Part shown: piece after piece, positions 12,717 to 23,609 of the stretch | Layout of the letters: every line of letters begins with the position of its first letter | Numbering within the stretch: position 1 is the stretch's first letter | Source: Yamagishiella unicocca | Lineage: Eukaryota; Chlorophyta; Chlorophyceae; Chlamydomonadales; Volvocaceae | DNA: 64,000 nt | Direction: 5' to 3' | NCBI GenBank assembly: GCA_003116995.1 | Contig: BDSL01000069.1 | Coordinates: 434,001 to 498,000 of the forward strand | Position numbers and translations under genes: made by a program | The notes under the pieces: model-generated | What the model saw: the letters and a program-made list of their open reading frames with translations, nothing else | Database searches by the model: none | What the model was told of the DNA's origin: nothing

Positions 12717-12797
12717 CGGCCGCATCCTGATCACCGCGTCCAGGGGGGGCGGATCATCGCGAGGGAGGAGCGCCAGGAGGCGGCAGGAAAATACCAG
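12717..12797 (+). CDS. candidate internal exon of an unrecognised gene
   Basis: An 81-bp open stretch bounded by a TACAG acceptor and a GTACCG donor, encoding PHPDHRVQGGRIIAREERQE followed by AAGKYQ. Codon use is typical of the real exons in this window. No partner exons were found in phase, so this is only a candidate. Confidence 0.2.
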
Positions 12798-13725
12798 GTA
12801 CCGTGTTTTTAGGAGTTCCAGGTTGCGCGTGCCGTAATGTGATGATGCAACGTACCGAAGAGTAGAATAAATAGGTTTGCTGCGCTGTGCCGGCAGGACC
12901 TCAACAAACCTCAACAACGCAGCAGCATGTGCAGCCGACCACCGGCCCACACCGACACTGCACTCATTGCGACGTTGACAAAGACGGCACGGCTCTACTA
13001 GGGCCGCCCACAGTCACCGAAGCTACCGGCGGCAAAGGCACCGGCCAGCTGCGGGGTGTACGATGGACCAACGTCCGGCCAGCACAGCAGCAGATGTGGT
13101 GTGCGGGTGCTCTAGCCGTCACCATACTGCTGCCACGCCTGCCGCTCCGCCGCACCTACCGCCGCCTATGCTGCCTAACCAGGCACCGTGACTACGCCCA
13201 CGCCCACGAGCTGCCTTGAGCCTGATCAAGCAATGCCCCGCCCTGGCCTGACCCATCCGGCCATACGGACAGCGGCCCCCCTCCCCCCACCATGCCCGAC
13301 AGGCGTCCTGAACCTCAACCCCACACTCGTACCTGCTGTGCTTTGTTCGCCAACCAACTAACGACCGGGGAGTGTACGGTATTCCAGCGCCGGCGGACAC
13401 CCCCATGACCCCCTCCTGCGATTCGAGCCTATTCGAGTCCTGAACTGCCGGGGCTCATGCGGGGATGCGTAAACGGGGTAACCCACCCTGGAGCCGAGCT
13501 GGTGGGGCGTCGGCAGCCGTATTGGGAGAAGGTCTTCGGGCGCGGGGTGGGGTGGGGTTCGAGGGAAACCCGTGGATGGGGTGGGGTGGGGTGGGGTGGC
13601 AGAGGAGCCGCTGCCGCCGCCAAGTCCACAGCGGGCCCTGACGTCGATTCCCCCGACCCCCGAGGCGGTCCAGTCGCCATGATACAATTAATTCGCGCCG
13701 GTTGAACACGTGGTTGTGGAGCTTC

Positions 13726-13863
13726 ACACACCAGTGTGGACCGAACACATCAATGTGGGCTAAACACAGCAGTGTCGGCTAAACACACCAGTGTGGGCCG
13801 AACACCATGAGTGTGGGCCAAACACAGCAGTGTTGGCTAAACACATCAGTGTGGGCTAAACAC
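13726..13863. repeat. tandem repeat, 19-bp unit, seven copies
   Basis: Seven head-to-tail units of the type ACACATCAGTGTGGGCTAA, one unit 20 bp. The last units overlap the 3' end of the F-box/LRR coding model, whose stop codon (13846-13848) lies in the seventh unit. Confidence 0.9.
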
Positions 13864-16800
13864 GCGCGCCTCCAGCCCCGTCCAGCTGCTGTTCCGCGAC
13901 TCCGCGCCCGCCCACTCCACCAGGGTGTCAGGCATGTGGGATTGCAGGTTGCGCTGAATAGCCTGAAGGGGAGGGGAGGGGAGGGGAAGGAGGGAAAGTG
14001 AGAAAACCCGTGGACACAAGATAGGAGAAAGGGCGAAAAGTACGAGGCGGAAGGAGCGGTGGGGAGGTGGAGGGTGCGGTGGGGAGGCCTGCGGGGGAGA
14101 GTCTCGCGGGTTTAGGGTTTACGGCTCAGGGTTTAGGGGCGCCTGGCGTGCCTCTGGTATACGCCTCTCCTCGCCCCCCAGCCCCCCACCCGCCCGCCCC
14201 CCACCCACGGGTCTTCCTCAAACCCACCCACCCACCTGCAGCTGCCTAGCGCGGTTCCTGCTGACGCACGTGCGGCTGTCCACCCACAGCGTCAGCCGCC
14301 GCAGCCTCCCGCCGCCCCTGCCCAGCCGGGCCAGACCCATCATGCACTCGCTCGGGCCGCACGGCAGAGACACGTCCAGGTCCGTCAGCTGAGGCATGGA
14401 TGCCAGCGCCGCCACCGCGGGGTAGCCGGCGGTGCCGCGAGGCAGGATGAGCTCCAGGGAGGTCACGCTGCGGCAGGCCGCCGCCGCCGCCACCTGCTCG
14501 TCACTGCCCCACGCCACCGGCGGCAGAGGCAGCCCGGAGACGTGGAGCGGCGGCGGCGGCGGAGCCGCCGCCGCCGCCAACCCCGCCGCCAAGCCCGCGG
14601 CGCCGGAGGCCGCCGCCGGGCCTGCCCGGGCCGCCGCGGCGGCGGCGGCGGCGGCGGCGGCGCCGCCGCGTCCGTGCGCCGCCGCGGCAGCGGCGGCGTC
14701 GAACATGCCCGGCGGCATGGCGGGCATTCCGTTTCCGCCGGCGCCTCCGGCGCCTCCCGGCCCCAGCTGCTCCTGCTCCGCGGCGATGGTGTGGATGAGC
14801 GTCAGGGCGCGCAGCTGCGGCATGACCGCCGCCACCGGCAGCATGCCGCTGCAGCTGAGGCAGTTGATGACGCCCAGGGTGGTGAGCTGCGGGCACACGC
14901 CTAGCACCCCCAACGTCGGCACCTTGCACTTGGACAGGTACAGCTCCCGCAGCAGCGGCAGCGGCGCCACCGCAGCCACGTCATGGATCAAGTTCACGCC
15001 GCCGCCGCCGCCACCACCGCCGCCAAAAAGCTGCGGACTCTCACCCGCCGCCGCCGCCGCCGCCGCCGGCGGCGGGTGCTGTAGCCCCGCGGCCGCCGCC
15101 TCCGTCAACGCCGCCGCTGACACGCCGCACGGCGGCAGCACCACCGAGTGCAGTTTGAGCTTGCGCAGGCTGGGCGGCAGCCACGTCAGCATCAGCTCCC
15201 CCGCCACCGCCGCCAGCGAGTCCGGGTCGGGCTGCTCCAGCCGGAGCTCCTCCAGGCAGGTCAGCGACGCCAGGCCGTGCAGGTTCTGACACTGGTTCAC
15301 TACGAAGCCCACCACTGTGAGGGAGCGCAGGCAGGCAGGCGGCGCGGACAGCAGCCGCGGAGGGATGCCGTGCCCGGGCTTCTTGTAGCACCAGCAGCCG
15401 CAGGAGACGTCGAAGAGCACCAGGGACTCCAGCCCCGTGGCCCCCACGATGTCCAGCTTGGAGTGAGCCAGGGCGTCCTCAGCGCCGGACAGCACCGTGA
15501 GGGACTTGAGGCCCGGAAGCGCGGAAAGCTCCAGGGGGGTGGAGCAGCGGGTGGGCTCGGCGTACGTCTCCTCCACGATCTCAAAGGTCAGGGCGGACAC
15601 GTGCGGCTGCAGGGGAGGGAGGGGGCGGGGGGGGCGGGGGGGAGGGGGGGCGAGGAGACTCGGTTACGCGGCATGGGAGGTGGAGGGTAGGAACTAGGGG
15701 GGGTGTAGGGGAGTGAGGCGGGGGGCGAGGTGGAGGGCTGGGGTGGGTGGATGAGGGCTAGGAAGGGCGCGGGAAGAGGGGGAGGAGCTCGGGGCGGTGA
15801 GTAGCTGAGGGGATGACGAGGGTGATGACTCCAGGGAGCCCGGGGAGGCCCGGACGGCAGACCATCCCGGTGCGGCAACCCGAAGGGCCCGTGGCGCCGC
15901 AAGGTCGGTGCCAGCCGCCTGCCCTCCGGGACGGCAGCCGTACGACAGCATCGATGCGGGGCGAGGCAGCTCCAGCCTCCACCGCTGTTAGCCGCACACG
16001 CTGACGTCAGGACTTCCCCTCCCCCCAACAGCAGTTTCACGCACCGAGGGGTCCGACCCACACACCCGCAGCCAAAGTCATCCGGCCCCCATTCGCACAG
16101 CGCCGACCCCATAATCCACCAGACGACAACACCCGCCCGGTCAGTACACCCCCCCCGCCACTCCCCCACCTTGCCCCTTGCGTGTGTTTTTTCCCCGATC
16201 TTGGATCACGGATTTCCCTCCGAGCGCCCTCTGAACCGCCTCCAGGATCCTAAAACCCTAAGCGCCCTCCAAACATCCTAGAAGACCCTCAAACCCCCTC
16301 AACGCTGCCTTGAAAGTAGCCCTTCCCGCCCGACCCTTCCCCTCCCCCCCATCCCCGTCCCGTTGCGTAAAACGGGTTTTACGCACACCCCCCGCACCTG
16401 CAGCGACTGCGTGATGCGCCTCAGCGCCTTTTGCAGCTCCCCCGACATGCTCTGGTTCTGCGTCATCTGGCAGCGGAGGTGCTGAGTCAGCACGAGCCGG
16501 GGCTGCTGCTGCTGCTGCTGCTGCTGGGCCGCCAGGTTGTGGTGGTGGTGGTGGTGGTGGTGCTGCTGCACCTCTTCCATGGCGGCATCCCCGTTCAATC
16601 CCGATGCCGCCGCCGCACCAGCTGCGCCCAATGCGTCCAGGCCCCTGGCCGCCGCCGTGGCGGCAGCCGCGGACGGCGCGGCGGAGGCGGCGGAGGCGGC
16701 GGAGGCGGCGGAGGCGCCCGGCGGCCAGGTGGGCATTCGCGCCGCCAGCCGCTCCGCCGGGCTGGGCGGGCGCCACCACTTGGCCTTTACGTTGCCCGAG

Positions 16801-18032
16801 TACTTGCACTCCACCGACAGCTCCTGCAGCCCAGGCAGTGAGGAGAAGACGGTGCTGGCGTCCACTCGAAGCTGCTGGGAGCGCCAGCCCGACTCCTGGG
16901 GGGACGAGGAGGGGGAGGGGAGGGGAGGGGGAGGGGGGAGGAAACCGGTGGCGGCGGGGTGAGGGGGGGCGGGACTGAAGGGTAAAACCGAGGAGGAAAT
17001 GTTTGCGATGAGATGCGGGGGGTTGCAAGGAAAACTCGTGCACTCGTGATGAGATGCGGGGGTAGGGTTGGGTCGGGTTGGCTTTGGGGTGCCAAGTATG
17101 GAGGGAGCTAGGGGGGAGAGGCGGCGGGGAGGGGAGGGCAAACAGCGGGTGGGCTGGGGACAGGGAAGGGGCGGAGAACCACCGTTGCGGGTGGTGTGGT
17201 GGGGAGAAGTGCGGAGCTCAGGGGCAGGTCTGGCAGTTCCTGCCGCGGGCGGTAGGCGATCCATGAACTAGCAGGTTGGTTTGATTCAGTGACGACGGCA
17301 CATCCTAGATTTTACTGGCGCTGCTACTTCACCTGCACCGTTTTGTGCAGGCCGCGCGCAACCCGCTACCGTTGCCCGCCACGGCATTGCTCTGCAATCC
17401 CGCCTCAGTGGGCTTCAACTAACATGTAGAACTGCCCCGTCCACCATTTCACCAAACCCTTAGCGCCCTGCCTGCAGTGTCAGTCGCGTCAGGCCGTTCC
17501 ATGACGATAAAAGCGCCACATCAGGCAGCTTGATCTTCCGTTCATTGAAGGAGTTAAGGTCCAGGTTCAGCTGCAAAGCTTGGAGCCCAAAATCGTGCAG
17601 CGCCAGGAAGTGTTCCTCAAGGGCCGCCTGAATCTTCTCGCGCGCGGTGCGGCGAAAGGTGACATCCAGCACCAGCTCCGTTGTAGATGGAAACGCACGG
17701 ATGAAGGCCCGCACGAACGCTCGGGCCTGAGCTGCCCTATGCTCCAGGATTTCCAACCGTGCAGAGCGGACATTCAAGCTAAATGCACGGCGCCATGCCT
17801 TGCAAAGGCTCCGAGCATTGCCGACAGCATAATTATCAAGGTAACGTCCTACGTGAAGCAAAATTCCTTCTGGCATAGCTGTCCAGTCCGGTCCAGTTGA
17901 GCCCCTCTGAAAAGGCCGCTCGCAGAGGTGTAAAGTGTCAATCCCAAGCTGTCCGCCAGTCCAGACGCCGTTAATTGCGCTACCAGCATTGCGCAGCGCC
18001 GGTCTCTCATGTTGGTGGGTTGCCATACTCAT
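13846..18032 (-). CDS. F-box / leucine-rich repeat protein (4 exons)
   Basis: Exons (minus strand) 17472-18032, 16398-16895, 14236-15606 and 13846-13962; all four junctions are phase 0 and sum to 848 residues. Residues about 49-92 (DWTAMPEGILLHVGRYLDNY and SLCKAWRRAF) form an F-box, which would bind SKP1 in an SCF ubiquitin ligase. Irregular leucine-rich repeats follow (LTRLTLQ, LPGLQELSVECKYSG, LPGLKSLTVLSGAED, CLEELRLEQPD, LLRELYLSKCKVPTLG, PQLTDLDVSLPCG). Between repeats sit long Ala, Gly, Gln8 and His8 runs. Intron 1 starts with GC, not GT (CTGCAG then GCAGGG), and no GT donor fits. The last residues and stop come from a tandem repeat, so the true C-terminus may differ. It is head-to-head with the gene starting near 18661. 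An in-frame ATG at 18026 is an alternative start. Confidence 0.8.
16351..16397 (-). repeat. intron element abutting a donor site (CCGTTTTACGCA type)
   Basis: Read on minus, the GT of exon 2 of the F-box gene is followed by a G-run, then GTGTGCGTAAAACCCGTTTT and ACGCAACGGGACGGGG, matching the CATAAAA-CCGTTTTACGCGAC block seen at 51041-51092. Confidence 0.6.
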
Positions 18033-18660
18033 CTACTATCAACTACAGCATCGCAGGAGGAGCCTGATCAACTGGGCCTTTATGCCTGTACCAAAGGACC
18101 CCTATACTCAAATGAAGGTGCCGGCTGGGCGGCAGAAGCAAACGGATTTGCCAAACGAATACAGTCCTCACTTCCGTACTATTGAAAATGCAATCATCCT
18201 CAACGTTATGTACCAACCCTGAACGCAAGCATCAACGCCTACCAACTGAAAGCCATAGTAGCGTGGTGGGTGTTTTGCATAGTACTGGCCCGTACTTCAG
18301 TTCGGATATAGCGGAGAAAGGTTGAGACGGGTGGGAGACGCTTTTCACCTTAATTCTACCTTAAATATCAAGACTGCACGACCCAAAGATGCTTATAGGA
18401 ACAAATCCAAGTTTTATGTCGGTGGCGGCACCGACACGCGATACGGTTCCAGTTGCTTACGGTGCGAATGCTCGGGAGACCATACCCTGTGATCATGCTC
18501 GATGCATGATCGCCTGGACCACTCCTGACGACGAGAACCCTCACGGCCTGCGTCCGACCTTCCATCTCCCCAAACCATTTGCCCTGCAGCCGGCGGCCAG
18601 CATCGTCACTGCCGTGTCGCGTTCGCACACCCGTTATCCTCACATCAGAACCCACGCCAG
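18033..18660. promoter_or_regulatory. spacer between divergent genes, 5' end of the right-hand gene unresolved
   Basis: The F-box gene starts leftward at 18032 and the next gene runs rightward. An ATG-initiated plus frame at 18389-18763 overlaps the region but is out of frame with the downstream exon at 18661, so the true first exon of the right-hand gene is not fixed. Confidence 0.35.
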
Positions 18661-21320
18661 CGACCTACCTTCAACACGATCGTCACCGCTGCCTCGTCGT
18701 CCGGTCCCGCAAGCCCGCGGAACTCCGATGAGGAGTATGCCCGGATGCAGGGCGCGCGTGTGACACAGCAGCGGTCTACTGATCTGATTGCACGGCTTCT
18801 TGAAGCTTCCGACCCAGTTGGAGTGGCCCGCCAGCATGTGGAAGGACTCAACGAGGAGTTCTTCATGACGGGATCTGCCTACCTGACTCTGGTATGCAGC
18901 CACATATGGGGCGAGGCAGCACCGAGTGAAACCTGGAGGTTAAGGAAAGCCCGTGGATAAGGAACCCGGAGGGGGGAAGGGCGAGGCAAGCCGGGGGTAG
19001 CGAGAAGACTTGGTTACACGACATAGGAAACGGACGAGGAGGCCTTATCCGTTGGCCTCCAGGCTTCCACCTCTTATGCATCATCCGATACGCAACGCTT
19101 TACAAAGTGGGGTTGGTCACACGGATAGGGTGTTGCGGGGTTGGTCACACGGATAGGGTGTTGCGGGGTTGGTCACACGGATAGGGTGTTGCGGGGTTGG
19201 TCACACGGATAGGGTGTTGCGGGGTTGGTCACACGGATAGGGTGTTGCGGGGTTGGTCACACGGATAGGGTGTTGCGGGGGGGGTCACACGGATAGGGTG
19301 TTGCGGGGTTGGTCACACGGATAGGGTGTTGCGGGGTTGGTCACACGGATAGGGTGTTGCGGGGTTGGTCACACGGATAGGGTGTTGCGGGGTTGGTCAC
19401 ACGGATAGGGTGTTGCGGGGGGGGTCACACGGATAGGGTGTTGCGGGGGGGGTCACACGGATAGGGTGTTGCGGGGGGGGTCACACGGATAGGGTGTTGC
19501 GGGGTTGGTCACACGGATAGGGTGTTGCGGGGTTGGTCACACGGATAGGGTGTTGCGGGGTTGGTCACACGGATAGGGTGTTGCGGGGGGGTCACACGGA
19601 TAGGGTGTTGCGGGGGGGGTCACACGGATAGGGTGTTGCGGGGGGGGTCACACGGATAGGGTGTTGCGGGGGGGTCACACGGATAGGGTGTTGCGGGGGG
19701 GGTCACACGGATAGGGTGTTGCGGGGGGGGTCACACGGATAGGGTGTTGCGGGGTTGGTCACACGGATAGGGTGTTGCGGGGTGGGTCACACGGATAGGG
19801 TGTTGCGGGGTTGGTCACACGGATAGGGTGTTGCGGGGTGGGTCACACGGATAGGGGTTGGTCACACGGATAGGGTGTCGTGGAGTCCGAGAGCCGAGGG
19901 ACGCTGGGTCAGGGGTCACGGGGTGATGTTAAAGGCGCGGAACAAAGTCCGGGCAGGAGCAGCAAGAAATCCGTGTAAACCGACGGACTCGATCCCGCGT
20001 CCTGGCCGCTGTGCCCCGCCGCCTTCCAGCCTTACGTCCATGTTGCTGTTCCGGATCCGGTCCCTGTCCCGGATCCGGATCAGGTCACCGCACCCACAGC
20101 ATCTGATCCGGATCCGTCTCCTGCCACGGCACCCCCCGCCCCTGCAAACCACCTCCCCCCCTGCCCTTGAACCCCCCCCCCTGCCCCCTTCCCTGTCCCC
20201 CTGACCCTGACCCTGACCCTGACCCCATGCGGCATACAGGCCCGCAAGGACGGCAACTCGGAGGTGTCTGGGCGGCTGGAGCGGGCCCTCACCGCCGCCT
20301 GGGGCGTCAAGCAGTCCACCTTGCGCCCCGAGCTGCAGCTGCTCAACACGCTGGTGCGCACCGAGGTGGAGGCGGAGCGCAAGGAGGTGCGGGGGGGGAG
20401 GGGGCGGGAGGGGGCGGGAGGGGGCGGAGAGGGGGCGGAGAGGGGGGGGGAGAAGGGGGGGGAGAGGGGGCGGAGAGGGGCGGGGGGGAGGGGGCGGAGA
20501 GGGGCGGGGGGGGAGGGGGCGGAGAGGGGCGGGGGGGAAGGGGGCGGAGAGGGGCGGGGGGGGAGGGGGCGGAGAGGGGCGGGGGGGGAGGGGGCGGACA
20601 GGGGCGGGGGGGGAGGGGGCGGAGAAGGGGGACGGGGGGAAGGGGGCGGAGAAGCCCGTGGTCTTACGCATGGCGGAGAGGGGGGAGAGAGGAAACCAGG
20701 GGGGGTCCGGGTGAAGCGCTGGGGCCAGCTGGAGGCAGCTGGGGCCAGGTGGGGGCAGCTGGGGGCACGACGCGAGCCAGTGTGCTCGCAAATCCGCTAC
20801 AGGTTGACCTCCGCACGTCCGCTATTCTCACGCCGCGTGGGGCCGATAGCAGCTGGAGGTCCCCGGACCCACACCCGCACACGCCCTTCCCCCATACACG
20901 GGGGCTTTCTCTCCACCATACCCCCCGCTCTGTTGGCCCCCGGGCTTCCTCTCCATGCAACTCCGCACCCGTCCTTTTATTGTAATCCCACCCACCTTAC
21001 CCCGCCCCCGCTGCCCCCGCTCCCCCCCCCGCTGCCCCCCCCGCCCCCCCGCTGCCCCCCCTGCCCCCCACCGTCCCCCCCCCCGGTGTTTATGACCCCC
21101 CGGCCCCCCGCCCCAGGTGTACCTGTCCGGCGGCTCCGACCTGGTGTCCACCCTGCTGATGAACGACCGCTGGTTCGCGTCCACCCTGGGGCGCATGACG
21201 GCTGACGTGGAGCGGCAGCCGCCCAACCCCGGCAAGGCCCAGCTGCTGGCGCGGCTGCGGGCGATACAGCGCGAGACGGAGGCGCTGGAGCGGCAGGCGG
21301 CCCGGCAGCAGCAGCCGTAG
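18661..21320 (+). CDS. conserved-looking protein of unknown function (3 exons found, N-terminus missing)
   Basis: Exons 18661-18891, 20240-20386 and 21117-21320 (TAG stop), all phase 0, giving the last 193 residues. The product is hydrophilic and mostly helical: DEEYARMQGARVTQQRS, LIARLLEASDPVGVARQHVE, LNEEFFMTGSAYLTLARKDG, LERALTAAWGVKQSTLRPEL, then LLARLRAIQRETEALERQAA near the end. No catalytic motif or membrane segment is visible and the family was not recognised. The spacing and style resemble small plastid or regulatory proteins of plants and algae, but that is only an impression. The left limit is a GCCAG acceptor; upstream exons were not resolved. Intron 1 (1,348 bp) holds the 28-copy minisatellite and intron 2 a 270-bp G-rich tract. 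Confidence 0.65.
19109..19880. repeat. minisatellite, 27-28-bp unit, 28 copies
   Basis: Twenty-eight copies of TCACACGGATAGGGTGTTG followed by a variable CGGGG(T/G)(T/G)GG linker. Units are nearly identical except for the linker (GTTG, GGGG, GTGG or one base shorter). The array lies wholly inside intron 1 of the 18661-21320 gene. Confidence 0.97.
20387..20660 (+). repeat. G-rich tandem tract with quadruplex potential
   Basis: Starts at the donor of the 20240-20386 exon and repeats [25 protein letters not shown] units for about 270 bp, almost without C or T on the plus (transcribed-sense) strand. Confidence 0.9.
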
Positions 21321-23609
21321 GCGGGGAGCAGTAGCAGGAGGGGAGTGGAAACAGCAGGACGAGCAGCAGCGAGAGCAGTTGCAGCAGCGAGAGCAGCAAC
21401 CCTCCATGGGGGGGAAGGGCAGCGGGAGCGACGCGGCCATGGGCGCAGGGGGTCGTTGCGGCCAGGCATAAAATCCGGATGCGGGGGCGAGGAGGTTTTG
21501 TACGGGTACGGCAGGGGCCCCCAATTTTGAGGCGCAGCAGTGCGGCGGAGGTCCCTGGACCCTAGTGCGTGAGGTGGAGGCCGGCGCCTCCCCTTCCGGT
21601 CTCGGAGCCAGCCGCCGCGGGGCGGCATGGGGCTGTTGGTGCGGGCTCCGTTGCGCCGGGCGGCGCCAGTCGGTACGGCGGGACCGGGTGCCGTACAGCT
21701 GGTGGATGCAGCCGGGGAACTGCTGTACACCAAGTAACTGTTGGCAGCTGCAAATGAAGGGGGCAGTGCGTTACCGTGGGTGAATGCGCATTTGGATTAC
21801 GAGCTGCGTTGCACGTCGCGCGACACAGCGAGAGAGGCGGTGATGGTGATGACGCTGATGACGCTGATGACGGCACTGGTGATGATGGCACTGGTAATGA
21901 TGGCGGTGTTGGTGAGGACGGTGTGGTGAGGCTGAGGCTGCGGCTGCAACCCATTACCCGGACCTGTCTCGGGTCAGCCATTCCTTGTTTATTTGTGTAC
22001 GGGCTCTGCAGATCCGTTGGCACGGCTAGCCATTGACCGGACTGCTGATGTACCGTACGGCAGGACCGTACGGCGGTGATGGCACCCAGCAGCCCCGCCC
22101 GTTTGCGACGCCGACAGCAACGCGCTGTCAGCCCGCCCGCGCGGATCAGCACCCACACACAATACACTGGGGACCTCATTCCTCGGTGGGGACCACCCGC
22201 TCCTAGGCGGCCTGTAATCAACCTAAATAACTAACATGCCGTCCGTGCCCCTGGGTCCGCCAGCTCTCCGGCACGGAACCTATAACCCTAAAACCCTAAA
22301 CCATTGGCGCCTCTTGTCCTCTATCGATTCGCCGGGCGGCGCCCTTAACCATGCCTCCGGGAGATCGCTGCTGGAGACCTCCTGAGCTGGTGGGGCCGGC
22401 GCCGACACCCTGGCACTTTGCCGCTTACATCAGAGGCACCCAAACCCCAAGATCCAGTCCCACGTCTGCGGGGCCGACTGCGCCCCCTCCTCGGTAGTCT
22501 ATACAGAGTGCTCCAGCATGCGCCCATAACCTATGTGTCCGAAGACAGTGCGCCAGCTATTAGGCCGATGTCGTGTAACCGGTCTTGATGCCACTCCTCC
22601 GTTATCGCGATTAGGACATATAGCGATAAACTGGCTTGCTGGCTGGGTGGCTGGCTGCGCTGGCGTGTTTGTTTGCTGCAGGGGCTGCGAGGCAGCTGCG
22701 TGCTGCTGCCCAATTAAAGCGTAAAATGCCGAAGTGCGCAGGATTAGGAAAAGGAAACGTTCTTCTACTACCAAGACGATGTTGCATTGCAGCAACCCTC
22801 TGAGCCGCGAGCCCATGTGTTTGCGGAGGCACGTGTCCGCAACCGCCCAACCGAATTCGTATCTTGTTCCCCAACCGCTGGCAAGGCTGCGCTACACACA
22901 ACGTGATCCAAATTGGAGGCTCCCCCTCTCGCGCCCTGCCGAAGACGATGATGATGTTGATGGTGATGATGATGTTGATGGTGATGATGATGATGCACAC
23001 ATGCTGCTTTCGCCAAACATGTAAGTCGTGAGTGCATGTGCTTTGAGACATTTGCCCTGAGCCTCGTCGCCGCACACATTGCTGTGGGCCTGCGCCGAAG
23101 CCCGCAGCCCAGCAAGCGCCCTACGCTTGCCCGCCCCACGGCCCTCACCACCCCGTCCGGTTCACCTCGGCTGGCAAGGGGCACTGCCCCCCCTCAAGGG
23201 GCACTGCCCCCCCTCAAAGGGCACTGCCCCCCCAAGGGGCACTGGCCCCCACACCGGTTTTTATGGCACCCCCCAAGGGGTCCAGTCCCCGCAACCCAGT
23301 CTCCACTACCTGCCCTATGACCTACCCCTGCCAGCTCACGTCGCTGCCCTCACCCCTGGGCCGAGCATACCTTGACGCGGCATGCGGCCACGCTTCACCC
23401 ACACATGTGAGTTTCCTGTCTACCCCCCGTGCCACAGCAGAGTTCCTTCGCCACCGGCCCCTCCCATACGGGGTCTTCCCGCTACCTTCCGCGCACACCG
23501 GATCCAGCTCAGGGTACATCCCAGGATCCAGCTCAGGATGCATCCCAAAAACCCAAAACCTCTGAACACCCTAAACCCTAACAGACCCCGCCTTGTTTCC
23601 CCCCAACCC
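21321..23609. other. convergent 3' intergenic region, no recognised gene
   Basis: Lies between the 3' ends of a plus gene (21320) and a minus gene (23610). A TGTAA at about 22207 could serve the left gene. It contains GATGAT-type microsatellites (21838-21905 and 22946-22993), a telomere-like stretch AACCCTAAAACCCTAAACC at about 22283-22301, and four GGGGCACTGCCCCCCCTCAA-like tandem units at about 23178-23245. Confidence 0.5.

Larger units (their letters stand above)
8932..13845. other. 4.9-kb region without recognised gene
   Basis: This stretch lies between the stop of the plus-strand gene (8931) and the end of the minus-strand F-box gene (13846). Many open frames exist on both strands because of the GC content, but none shows a known domain or a phase-consistent exon chain. 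Notable contents: a TG-rich tract at 9098-9135, a bistable inverted repeat at 11299-11365, CTCCTC-rich tracts at 11270-11290 and 11810-11940, and one candidate exon at 12717-12797. Confidence 0.5.

Noticed and set aside
14432..15289. Plus-strand frame of 285 codons rich in Ala and Pro
   Set aside because: It is the antisense shadow of exon 3 of the F-box/LRR gene.
19109..19880. CRISPR-like array of regular repeats
   Set aside because: There are no unique spacers: the whole unit repeats, only a short G/T linker varies, and the setting is a eukaryotic intron.
20167..21205. Long plus-strand frames of about 270-310 codons
   Set aside because: They read through the G-rich intron between exons 20240-20386 and 21117-21320; the exons themselves splice in another frame with good splice sites.
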